DNA of 22,321 nt from Actinomycetota bacterium (lineage in GTDB: Bacteria > Actinomycetota > Acidimicrobiia > Acidimicrobiales > AC-14): positions 1 to 22,321 of the forward strand of contig JAIVIH010000029.1 of NCBI GenBank assembly GCA_020200615.1, given 5' to 3'. Each line of letters starts with the position of its first letter. Position 1 is the first letter of the stretch. Below the pieces are notes generated by a model. The model was not told the origin of the DNA, ran no database searches, and saw only the letters and a program-made list of their open reading frames with translations. Positions 1-6,300 of the stretch are shown here, piece after piece. Made by a program: the position numbers and the translations under genes.

Positions 1-303
1 GTCCAGACCCTGCTCAACCTCTACGCCACGTCGGTGGTCACGTCGGTGGCCTACGACGCGGCCCGTGAGGTGGCGGGTGCCGACGGCGGTCCGGCGGCCG
101 TTGCGCGGGCCGAGGGGCGGGCTCGCCAGCTCCTCGGCCGCTTCGGCCAGGACGTGACCTTCGAGTGGTCCTCGACGAGCGACGACGTGGTGTTGCGGGT
201 GCGGGGCCCGGTGCCGCGTGTGCTGTTACCCGTGCAGCGGGGGCCGGTGGCCTTCGGCCAGATCGACCGCACGGTGCGCCTGCGCGTGGAGCGCTTCCAG
301 TGA
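1..303 (+). CDS. TadE-like pilus assembly protein (5' partial)
   Basis: The reading frame is open from the first base of the window to the TGA at 301-303, so the true start lies upstream. The visible 100 residues begin VQTLLNLYATSVVTSVAYDAARE, the end of a hydrophobic helix followed by a small-residue amphipathic stretch, as seen just after the membrane anchor of TadE-type pseudopilins. The rest is a short extracytoplasmic beta-rich tail (VTFEWSS, VVLRVRGPVP). The next gene starts inside its last codon (GTG at 300), and two further single-anchor proteins of the same style follow, which is the usual TadE/TadF/TadG arrangement at the end of a Tad (Flp) pilus locus. The family call rests on shape and context; no catalytic motif is expected. 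Confidence 0.65.
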   Translation, partial: VQTLLNLYATSVVTSVAYDAAREVAGADGGPAAVARAEGRARQLLGRFGQDVTFEWSSTSDDVVLRVRGPVPRVLLPVQRGPVAFGQIDRTVRLRVERFQ

Positions 304-761
304 GCCGACTGCGGCGGGACGAGGCCGGACAGTTCGCCGGGATCGAGGTTCTCCCGTTCGGGCTCCTGGTCTTCGTGGTCGGAGCTCTCCTGGCCGCCAA
401 CGCCTGGGCCGTGGTCGACGCCAAGCTGGCCGTGGCGTCGGCTGCGAGAGAGGCCACGCGGGCCTACGTCGAGTCGCCACCGGGATCCGACCCCCTGGTC
501 CGCGCCGACGCCGCCGCTCGTTCGGCGGTCGCCGGTGTCGGTCGGGACCCGAGCCGGCTGGTTCTCACACCGCTGGAGGCTGACTTCACCCGCTGTGCCG
601 AAGTCAGGTTCGAGGCCAGCTATCCCGTGCCCATGCTCACGGTTCCGTTCGTCGGCGGGTACGGGCAGGGCTTCACCGCGACTGCCCGACACGGCGAGAT
701 CGTCGATCCGTTCCGCAGCGGCCTGCCTCGGGGAGCTCGACGGTGTGACCTCGGCAGCTGA
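300..761 (+). CDS. TadE/TadF-like pilus assembly protein
   Basis: The 153-residue frame starts at GTG 300, overlapping the previous stop codon by four bases. I chose this over the longer frame from 165 because the longer version reads through the upstream gene and the coupled start gives a normal pseudopilin layout. The N-terminus is polar (SRLRRDEAGQFAGIE), followed by a single membrane helix at about residues 16-40 (VLPFGLLVFVVGALLAANAW) and then AAREATRAYVES. The GQFAGIE stretch with a glutamate at the start of the helix matches the TadE N-terminal pattern (…G…A..E). The remainder is a small extracytoplasmic domain. It probably acts as a minor pilin or pilus assembly factor in the envelope. 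It overlaps the next gene by 17 bases. Confidence 0.7.
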   Translation: MSRLRRDEAGQFAGIEVLPFGLLVFVVGALLAANAWAVVDAKLAVASAAREATRAYVESPPGSDPLVRADAAARSAVAGVGRDPSRLVLTPLEADFTRCAEVRFEASYPVPMLTVPFVGGYGQGFTATARHGEIVDPFRSGLPRGARRCDLGS

Positions 762-1215
762 GCCGCGGCCGCAACGGGGGAGCGCGCTCCTGCTGTTCCC
801 GGCGGGCGTCCTGATCGTGATCGTGCTGGCGGCGATGGCCGTCGACACGTCCATCGCGTTCCTCGGCGAGCGCGAGCTGGCCGGAGCCGTGGCCGCGGCG
901 GCCAACGACGCCGCCACCGAAGCGATCAGCAACCGCGCCTTCTACGACCGGGGCCAGATAGAGCTCGACACCGGGGAGGTCGAGCGCGTAGCCGAGGCTC
1001 GAGTGCGGGGCAGCGTGGACGCCGGCCGTCACCGGGACCTGGCTGTGCGGGCGACGGTCGTCCGCCCCGCCAGCGGCTGCGCGTGGGCCCTGACCGTGGA
1101 GGCCTCGGCCCGGGTCGACTACCTCTTCGCCCGTGCCCTGCCGGGCGGTCCCGACGAGGCGACCGTCGACGCCCGTGCCACCGCCAGCCCCGTCGAGGAG
1201 GACGCGCCGTGCTAG
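745..1215 (+). CDS. TadG-like / pilus-assembly envelope protein
   Basis: The start is GTG 745, inside the end of the preceding gene, giving 156 residues. The longer frame from 535 would duplicate the upstream gene's coding region. The product has QRGSALLLFPAGVLIVIVLAAMAVD at about residues 10-34. This is the RGS/G-x-A-L-L-L-F-P motif followed by one membrane helix that characterises the actinobacterial Rv3660c/TadG-neighbour proteins, where a secretion-linked helix leads into an AAAANDAATEAI stretch. The rest is a periplasm-facing domain with two cysteines. It is the third of three consecutive single-anchor proteins, and the short spacing suggests one transcript. The next gene has its own promoter. 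The TadG label is by analogy; the protein lacks the large vWA part of full TadG. Confidence 0.62.
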   Translation: MTSAAEPRPQRGSALLLFPAGVLIVIVLAAMAVDTSIAFLGERELAGAVAAAANDAATEAISNRAFYDRGQIELDTGEVERVAEARVRGSVDAGRHRDLAVRATVVRPASGCAWALTVEASARVDYLFARALPGGPDEATVDARATASPVEEDAPC

Positions 1216-1241
1216 CGGTGCGCTCGTTAGCTCGTAACATC

Positions 1242-1270
1242 TTGAAAAACCATGAAATAGACTGTAACGT
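1242..1270 (+). promoter_or_regulatory. Promoter for the pseudokinase gene, probably leaderless
   Basis: TTGAAA at 1242-1247 and TAACGT at 1265-1270 are separated by 17 bases, in an AT-rich island within GC-rich surroundings. The -10 box ends six bases before the ATG at 1277, so transcription would start at or next to the start codon. No ribosome binding site is present, as expected for a leaderless actinobacterial mRNA. Confidence 0.6.
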
Positions 1271-1276
1271 GGCCAC

Positions 1277-2620
1277 ATGGAGGTGCGGTCGTTCACTGAC
1301 GAGCGGGGGCGCCCCGTAGTCGAGAAGCGAGCGGCAAGCACCGAGGAGGCCACTCGGCTGCGACGTGAGGCCGACCTCCTCGAGGTGGCGGCTCACCCCG
1401 GGCTCGTCGAGCTGATCTCCATCGATGACGCACCAGAGCCTCGGCTCCGCACCGGCCGGGTGGACGGACCGTCTCTCGCGGATGTCCAGGGGCTTGGCGT
1501 CGACGAGGTGGCCGGCGTAGTGGCGGCGCTGGCGTCGACCATCGCCGACCTGCACGCCATGAGCCTGGTGCACGGGGCCGTCGCCCCCGAGCACGTTGTG
1601 CTCGACGAGGAGGGTCGGCCCGTTCTGTGCAGCCTGGGTTACGGCGGCCTCGCCGGGGAGCGATCCTCGTTCGCTCCCGAACTGGACCCGCCCTTCATCG
1701 ACCCCGCCCGGGCCGACGACGACCGGCTCGACCCTGCGCTCGACGTGTACGGGTTGGGGGCCCTTCTCGCCCTGCTCCTGGGCCGGTCGGATGGGCAGAA
1801 CCGGCGGTCGGCCGACGGATTGGCCCGTCTGGCCGAGAGAGCGACCGCCGAGCAGCGCACCGATCGCCCCAGCGCTCGGGAAGTGGCGGACGCGGCCCAC
1901 AACGAAGTACGAGGGGCTCGGCTTCCACGCCGCGCCGTTTCACCTCCGGACCCTGAAGACCTCGGGTCGAAGTCCGAAGCCCCTCGTCAGCCCCTGGAGG
2001 GTTGGCGTCGCGCCCAGATTCCCCGGGGCTCAACCCTCCGGGGCCGCCCGCGCCGGCTAGTCGTGTCCCTCACCGCGCTCGCGGGCGCGGTTGCCGTACT
2101 CCTCTTCCTCCGATCGAGCGGGCGAGATCGACCGTCCCACGCGCTCCAGATGCCCGAGGTCCCACCACGGCGTGAGAGCCCTCCGACCACGGTCGCCGAG
2201 CGGCCACCGGTTCGAGCTACGGAACCGGTTCGGAGTGGCTGCGCCCCGGTTGACGCTCCGATGACGGCCGACATCGACCGAGACGGCTGCGCCGAAACCG
2301 TCCGCTTCCAAGATGGTGTCGTCGAAACCGGCGGAATGAGGTGGACGGTGGGCCAGCCGGGCGATCTCGCCGCCGTCGGTGACTGGAGCTGCGCCGGGTC
2401 CCGGTCGCTGGCGCTGCTCCGTCCGGCGACCGGTGAAGTCTTCGCCTTCGACGGCTGGGCCGGCGCCGGCCAGGACATCCACGCTCCGGCGTTGGCTCAG
2501 GTGGGGGGAGGGCGCGCTCTGCGTGCGGCAGACCTCGACGGCGACGGCTGTCACGAATTGGTGGTCGAACGAGCCACCGGCGGGCCCGCGGTACTGCAGG
2601 CGCAGGCCAGCCCGCCGTGA
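1277..2620 (+). CDS. Membrane-anchored pseudokinase with C-terminal DxDxDG repeats
   Basis: The 447-residue protein begins with a Ser/Thr-kinase-like fold. K17 (VVEKR) could be the beta-3 lysine and E31 the helix-C glutamate. The catalytic loop reads HGAVAPEHV (99-107), with A101 where the catalytic aspartate should be. The DFG position is SLGYGG (119-124), and the helix-F aspartate is kept in DVYGLG (156-161). It therefore resembles a kinase fold that cannot use the normal phosphotransfer chemistry. A basic linker leads to one membrane helix at about 261-279, then a proline-rich stretch. The outer domain contains DIDRDGCAE (332-340) and DLDGDGCHE (419-427), like FG-GAP/VCBS calcium-binding loops. 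It follows the Tad genes and is translationally coupled to a LysM protein. The role is inferred: a scaffold or sensor linking cytoplasm and envelope. Confidence 0.7.
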   Translation: MEVRSFTDERGRPVVEKRAASTEEATRLRREADLLEVAAHPGLVELISIDDAPEPRLRTGRVDGPSLADVQGLGVDEVAGVVAALASTIADLHAMSLVHGAVAPEHVVLDEEGRPVLCSLGYGGLAGERSSFAPELDPPFIDPARADDDRLDPALDVYGLGALLALLLGRSDGQNRRSADGLARLAERATAEQRTDRPSAREVADAAHNEVRGARLPRRAVSPPDPEDLGSKSEAPRQPLEGWRRAQIPRGSTLRGRPRRLVVSLTALAGAVAVLLFLRSSGRDRPSHALQMPEVPPRRESPPTTVAERPPVRATEPVRSGCAPVDAPMTADIDRDGCAETVRFQDGVVETGGMRWTVGQPGDLAAVGDWSCAGSRSLALLRPATGEVFAFDGWAGAGQDIHAPALAQVGGGRALRAADLDGDGCHELVVERATGGPAVLQAQASPP

Positions 2621-3393
2621 GCGGCCGAACCGCGCTGGGGCGATGGCTGCTGGCCGTCGCCGGGGCGATCCTGGTCCTTCAGGCTGCGGGCGGGGGTGCT
2701 CTGGCGACGCCGCCCCTCGCCAGGCCGGGAGCCTGGGTCCACTGGCTGGTGACCGGGGATCCGGTCGTGACCGCCCTGGCCCTCCTGCGCCTGGTCGCCC
2801 TCACCGCGGCGTGGTACCTGCTGGCCGTGTCGCTCTTGGGGATGGCCGTGCGGTTGCTCCGGTCGGCCCGTCTGGTGACCTTGGCCGACCAGCTGACCGT
2901 CCCCGCCGTGCGCCGCCTCTTGGTTGCCGCCGCCGGAGCCAGTCTGGCCACGACGGTGTCGCCCACGTTCGCCCTCGCCCTCGGGCCCCATCCTCCGGCG
3001 GCCGTGGCCGGCCCTACCCACCCCCAGGCCGCGGCCGCCGGACAGCCGACCGAGGACAGCCGGCCTCCCCCCACGGTGACCATGCGCCTCCTGCCGGGGG
3101 GCGAGGACCCCCCGCCGCCAGCGGCTCCACCGGCTGCGCCCGAGCCGCATCCGGAGGCCCCCGGCAGGGTGAGCGTCGATCCGACGTGGGGTGTGCAGCC
3201 GGGCGAGTGCTTCTGGTCGATCGCGGAGGACACGCTGGTCCGGGCGTGGGGCCGGCTACCCTCGGAAGCGGAGGTCGTGCCCTATTGGCGAGCGCTCATC
3301 GAGACCAACCGCGCTTCGCTCGTCGATCCTGGCAACTCGGACCTGATCTTCCCCGGGCAAAGATTCACCGTGCCGCCGACCCCAGCGTCCTGA
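2617..3393 (+). CDS. Membrane protein with C-terminal LysM domain
   Basis: The GTG start at 2617 overlaps the upstream TGA (GTGA), so translation is probably coupled to the pseudokinase. The 258-residue protein has three likely membrane segments (about 8-30, 50-78 and 99-122) and a long Pro/Ala-rich linker (about 124-185). The C-terminal module at about 192-253 reads VQPGECFWSIAED…NRASLVDPGNSDLIFPGQRF, the pattern of a LysM domain (start Q-PG-x-x-x-WSIAE, end DLIFPGQ-x-x-VP). LysM domains bind peptidoglycan or chitin-type glycans. A similar membrane-plus-LysM protein is common beside actinobacterial Tad loci, so it may anchor the pilus machinery to the wall. That role is inference; the domain call is firm. 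Confidence 0.75.
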   Translation: MSGRTALGRWLLAVAGAILVLQAAGGGALATPPLARPGAWVHWLVTGDPVVTALALLRLVALTAAWYLLAVSLLGMAVRLLRSARLVTLADQLTVPAVRRLLVAAAGASLATTVSPTFALALGPHPPAAVAGPTHPQAAAAGQPTEDSRPPPTVTMRLLPGGEDPPPPAAPPAAPEPHPEAPGRVSVDPTWGVQPGECFWSIAEDTLVRAWGRLPSEAEVVPYWRALIETNRASLVDPGNSDLIFPGQRFTVPPTPAS

Positions 3394-3461
3394 CCGTGAC
3401 CGTGCCGGCCAAGCCGACGGAGGAAAGGGTGGGCTTGCCTCCGCCGGCCTAGCTGGCGGCT

Positions 3462-3479
3462 GACCGGCTGGCGCCGGTC
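3462..3479 (+). terminator. Candidate terminator hairpin after the LysM gene
   Basis: GACCGGC (3462-3468) and GCCGGTC (3473-3479) pair perfectly across a TGGC loop, about 70 bases past the LysM stop. A weaker stem lies just before it at 3441-3459. There is no T-run, which is common for actinobacterial terminators, so the call rests on position and stem strength. Confidence 0.4.
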
Positions 3480-3737
3480 GTTCCCGTGCCCATCGCGCTC
3501 CGGTGTCCGCCGCACCGGGCGCGATGTCCGCCGCCGGGAAGCTCCATCCCCATCGTCTGAGCGGTGCCCGCTCGAAGGCCGGTGCCATCCGTCGGTGGCG
3601 CCGACCTCCGCTCAGAGGTGGCGGGGAATTTCTCGTTGCTCCGTCCTGGGGGGAAGGACGGCGTGAGCACTCTGGAGGGCGACGCCAGGAACGGTCCGCT
3701 CCCGACCGATCTGACCGTGCCCATGACGAACCTCCAA

Positions 3738-3774
3738 CCTCCCTCGGGAACCTTGCTGGGGGTTCCCTGGGAGG
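3738..3774. repeat. Strong long hairpin (inverted repeat)
   Basis: CCTCCC (3738-3743) pairs with GGGAGG (3769-3774) and, inside it, GGGAACC (3746-3752) pairs with GGTTCCC (3761-3767), with only a TC/T mismatch between the two stems and an eight-base loop. This is the most stable structure in the intergenic region. It lies between the LysM gene and the response regulator, with no T-run after it. Confidence 0.6.
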
Positions 3775-3826
3775 ATTCTGGCCGGTCGGCCTCCGGAGCG
3801 GAATGGTGGTACCCGGCGTCTTGACC

Positions 3827-3847
3827 GGTGGTGGTAGCACCACCACC
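3827..3847. repeat. Perfect nine-base inverted repeat upstream of response regulator
   Basis: GGTGGTGGT (3827-3835) and ACCACCACC (3839-3847) are perfect reverse complements around AGC, centred about 77 bases before the response-regulator start. The tight symmetry could be a hairpin or a protein-binding operator. Confidence 0.55.
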
Positions 3848-3913
3848 AGGGCCGAGAACGCAGCCCGGCCAGCGGCGTCCGGCCTAGCATGAGCACGGCT
3901 GACCGGGGGGTCC

Positions 3914-4606
3914 ATGGCGACTGACACAGGCGGGACGCGCTCATTGCGCGTCATTGTCACCGACGACTGGTATCTGGTGCGGGAGGGGGCGCGCAGCGCC
4001 CTGTCGTCCATCGAGGGCATCGAGGTGGTAGGCACCGCGGGCGACGCCGAGGAGCTCATGGGCGTGATCGACGCCACCGACCCCGACGCCGTGCTCCTCG
4101 ACATCCGCATGCCGCCGACGCACCGCACCGAGGGCATCGACGCGGCCCACGTCATCCGCAAGCGGTGGCCCCGGTTGGGGGTCGTCATCCTGTCCCAGTT
4201 CGACGATCCCGAGTACGCCCTGGAGCTCCTGCGGGAGGGCTCCAACGGGCGGGCCTACCTGCTCAAGGAGCGGCTGGGCAACCCGGCCCAGCTGGCCGAG
4301 GCCCTACGGGAGGTGGCCGCCGGCGGGTCGATCCTCGACCCCAAGGTGGTCGACGGGCTCCTCGAGGCTCAGCGGCGGCGGAGCCGTTCGAAGCTCCACG
4401 GTCTCACCGAGCGGGAGCACGAGGTGCTGGCCATGATGGCGGGCGGCCGTACCAACGCCTCCATCGCCCGCACCCTGTCCCTCACCGAGCGGGCGGTGGA
4501 GAAGCACATCAACGCCATCTTCCGGAAGCTGGGGCTCAGCGAGGACCTGGATACGAACCACCGGGTTGCGGCTGTGCTGTTCTTCCTCCAGCGCCAGACG
4601 GGCTGA
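3914..4606 (+). CDS. NarL/FixJ-family response regulator
   Basis: The 230-residue protein has an N-terminal receiver domain with the acidic pair D17/D18 (VTDDWYLVREG), phosphoacceptor D63 (AVLLDIRMPP), the conserved switch serine in VVILSQFDD and K in LLKERLG. The C-terminal LuxR-type helix-turn-helix at about 164-222 reads LTEREHEVLAMMAGGRTNASIA…VEKHINAIFRKLGL. It should bind DNA when phosphorylated. GGGGGG at 3905-3910 is a fitting ribosome binding site three bases before the ATG. It converges on a histidine kinase gene of the HisKA_3 class, the usual partner of NarL-type regulators, and the two coding regions overlap by 71 bases tail to tail. Pairing with that kinase is inferred from position and family. 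The long gap upstream suggests its own promoter. Confidence 0.9.
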   Translation: MATDTGGTRSLRVIVTDDWYLVREGARSALSSIEGIEVVGTAGDAEELMGVIDATDPDAVLLDIRMPPTHRTEGIDAAHVIRKRWPRLGVVILSQFDDPEYALELLREGSNGRAYLLKERLGNPAQLAEALREVAAGGSILDPKVVDGLLEAQRRRSRSKLHGLTEREHEVLAMMAGGRTNASIARTLSLTERAVEKHINAIFRKLGLSEDLDTNHRVAAVLFFLQRQTG

Positions 4607-5588
4607 CGGCCACCACCGGCTGCTCGCTCTCGGGCGGGCGCTGAAAAGGGTCGGGCGGCTCAGGCCGGGCGAACATCGACTCCTCGTCGTCGGGCGGAGT
4701 CAGCGGGAACGAGGCCACGACGGTGGTGCCCGCGCCGGGCTCGCTCTGGATGTCGAGGGTGCCGCCGAACGATCGCACCCGGTCGTCCATGTGGAGCAGA
4801 CCCCCGCGGCGGCCCCCGGCCCGGTTGTCGAACCCCCGGCCGTCGTCCGCCACCCGCAGGGTGAGGTGGTCGCCCGCCACGGAAATGCTCATGGCGATGT
4901 CGTTGGCCTGGGCGTGCTTGATGATGTTGGTGACGGCCTCGCACAGCAGGAAGTAGGCCGCGCTCTCGACGTCGGGCGAGATCCGGGGAAGGGGATCCGG
5001 CTCCACGGCCAGGGTGCTGGGGACGGGGATGCGCCCGGCATAACTGCGCACGGCGGCGGCCAGGCCCCGGTCGCGGAGGATGGCGGGGTAGAGGTCGTGG
5101 CTCACCTCCCGCAGCGACGCGATGGTGTGGTCCAGCTCGCCACCGAGATCGGCCAGCAGGCCGGCGTCGACCCCGTGGCCGGAAGCCTCCTGGCCGAGGC
5201 CGAGCCGGAGCCGCAGCACCACCAGCTGCTGCTGGATGCCGTCGTGGAGGTCGCGGGCCAGGCGGCGGCGCTCCTCGTCCTGGGCGGCCACGATGCGTTG
5301 GGAGCTCACCTGGAGCTGAGCGGCCTGGTGGGCGACCAGATCGAGCTTGGCCCGCAGCTCCTGGCGCATGTGCTCGAGGGCCTTGGCCAGCCTGGCGATC
5401 TCGTCGCTGCCCTGGGCCACGAACGGCTGCTCGAGCTCACCGCCGGCGATACGGACGGCGGTGCGGGCCAGGTTGACCAGGGGCTTGGTGAGCCCGCGGA
5501 AGAGGAACCAGCCCAACACCACGGCCAGCACGGCCAGTAGGGTCCCGGCCAGAAGCCGCCGCGCCGCCAGCTCGCGGTCGAGAGCCAC
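4536..5588 (-). CDS. Histidine kinase, C-terminal part (HAMP, HisKA_3, HATPase)
   Basis: This is the second part of one kinase interrupted by a frameshift. From the first in-frame GTG it encodes 350 residues: a membrane helix (about 11-31, RLLAGTLLAVLAVVLGWFLF), a HAMP-like linker (KPLVNLARTAVRIAGGELEQ…SDEIARLAKAL), the HisKA_3 phosphoacceptor box with H115 (RRRLARDLHDGIQQQL), and an HATPase domain with an N-box (EAVTNIIKHAQAND), G1 (VADDGRGFDN) and G2-like (GGLLHMDDRVRSFGG) motifs. The C-terminal 30-40 residues are low-complexity and lie over the end of the response-regulator gene. The catalytic domain appears intact. The in-frame GTG is probably not a natural start; the sequence joins the N-terminal sensor part at about 5597-5603. 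It should phosphorylate the convergent NarL-type regulator. Confidence 0.82.
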   Translation of the reverse strand: MALDRELAARRLLAGTLLAVLAVVLGWFLFRGLTKPLVNLARTAVRIAGGELEQPFVAQGSDEIARLAKALEHMRQELRAKLDLVAHQAAQLQVSSQRIVAAQDEERRRLARDLHDGIQQQLVVLRLRLGLGQEASGHGVDAGLLADLGGELDHTIASLREVSHDLYPAILRDRGLAAAVRSYAGRIPVPSTLAVEPDPLPRISPDVESAAYFLLCEAVTNIIKHAQANDIAMSISVAGDHLTLRVADDGRGFDNRAGGRRGGLLHMDDRVRSFGGTLDIQSEPGAGTTVVASFPLTPPDDEESMFARPEPPDPFQRPPESEQPVVAVSPSGAGGRTAQPQPGGSYPGPR

Positions 5589-6298
5589 CGAGGGGTCGGG
5601 CCCTCCCTCAGGGGCATGGAGAGGGTGGAGCCCGCCACCTGCCTCCCGGCCACGAGGATGACGTTGGGGAGGTTGCCGACCTGACGCCGGAGCCGGTAGG
5701 CGAGGTCGTCGCCGTACTCCAGCCCGCCGACGAGGACCAGGGGTCGCACCCCGGTGCCGACGGGGATGGGCACGGCTTGGGCGAACCGGCCCTCACGGGT
5801 GGAGATCAGGCGGCTCGTGGGCTCGGTGGTGAAGGGGTGGGCTGTTCCGCCGAGGGGAAGGGCGGCGTTGAGGCGCCCCACGGAGATGGGAGGATCGAGG
5901 GCTGCGCCGCTGGTGTCCACCACGTCGAGCAGATCGAGCTGGCTGGACTGGGCCTCGCTGCCTAGGCGGAGGATGAGCTGAGCCCTCATCGCAGGATCGG
6001 TGAGCCCGTCCCGAGCGAGACCCTCGGCCATCGAACGCATGGTGCCGGCCAGGCTCCGCTGGCGCTCGCTGAAGGCCTCCTGCAGCACGGTCAGGTTGGA
6101 GCTGGATATGCGGCGGGTCTGGTTGGTGACGACGGTGTGGGTGAGGCGAGCGTCGACGAAGGCGGTGACCGAGGCCGAGACCACCAGCACGATCACCAGG
6201 GCCCCGAGCACCTTGCCGAGGATCGACGATCGCAGCCGGAGCAGCACCGGCCGTCTGCGAGGCCGCGATGCCTTGTCGACCGCCCCGGTTTCGTCCAC
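5306..6298 (-). CDS. Histidine kinase, N-terminal sensor part (frameshifted)
   Basis: The GTG start at 6298 lies two bases after the TAG of the binding-protein gene, so the two are surely co-transcribed. The meaningful part is about 230 residues: a basic cytoplasmic N-terminus, membrane helix at about 27-49 (LGKVLGALVIVLVVSASVTAFV) and an extracytoplasmic domain (…TVVTNQTRRISSSNLTVLQEAF…LDLLDVVDTSGAALDPP…) with a PAS/CACHE-like look. Past LSMPLREG the frame becomes Trp/Ser/Arg-rich nonsense up to the stop at 5306, while the proper continuation (PDPSVALDRELAARRLLAG) sits in the -1 frame. One missing base near 5600 explains this. Together the two parts make a kinase of about 585 residues with two membrane helices flanking an outside sensor, well placed to contact the binding lipoprotein. 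Confidence 0.75.
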   Translation of the reverse strand: MDETGAVDKASRPRRRPVLLRLRSSILGKVLGALVIVLVVSASVTAFVDARLTHTVVTNQTRRISSSNLTVLQEAFSERQRSLAGTMRSMAEGLARDGLTDPAMRAQLILRLGSEAQSSQLDLLDVVDTSGAALDPPISVGRLNAALPLGGTAHPFTTEPTSRLISTREGRFAQAVPIPVGTGVRPLVLVGGLEYGDDLAYRLRRQVGNLPNVILVAGRQVAGSTLSMPLREGPTPRWLSTASWRRGGFWPGPYWPCWPWCWAGSSSAGSPSPWSTWPAPPSVSPAVSSSSRSWPRAATRSPGWPRPSSTCARSCGPSSIWSPTRPLSSR

Positions 6299-6300
6299 CG

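Larger units (their letters stand above)
3394..3913. other. Long intergenic region rich in inverted repeats
   Basis: No frame here has a recognisable product; the open frames of 86-129 codons show no family pattern. The region holds a series of perfect or near-perfect inverted repeats: 3441-3459, 3462-3479, 3495-3522 (ten pairs with one bulge), 3604-3619, 3641-3661, 3738-3774 (6+7 pairs) and 3827-3847 (nine pairs, three-base loop). The first two may be terminators for the upstream genes. The rest may be a structured RNA or operators upstream of the response-regulator gene. A TAGCAT box at 3885-3890 is a possible -10 for that gene. Confidence 0.5.

Noticed and set aside
3503..3892. Plus-strand open frame of 129 codons, and an 86-codon one at 3564-3824, in the gap before the response regulator
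   Set aside because: No family resemblance, no good ribosome binding site, Arg/Gly/Pro-rich composition typical of chance frames in GC-rich DNA, and the area is full of inverted repeats.
3256..4245. Long minus-strand frame of 329 codons
   Set aside because: Overlaps the LysM gene end and the receiver domain of the response regulator antisense; product is Arg/Ser/Pro-rich with no motif.
4566..5540. Plus-strand frame of 324 codons opposite the kinase
   Set aside because: Mirror of the high-GC third positions of a clear histidine kinase; the product has no recognisable domain.
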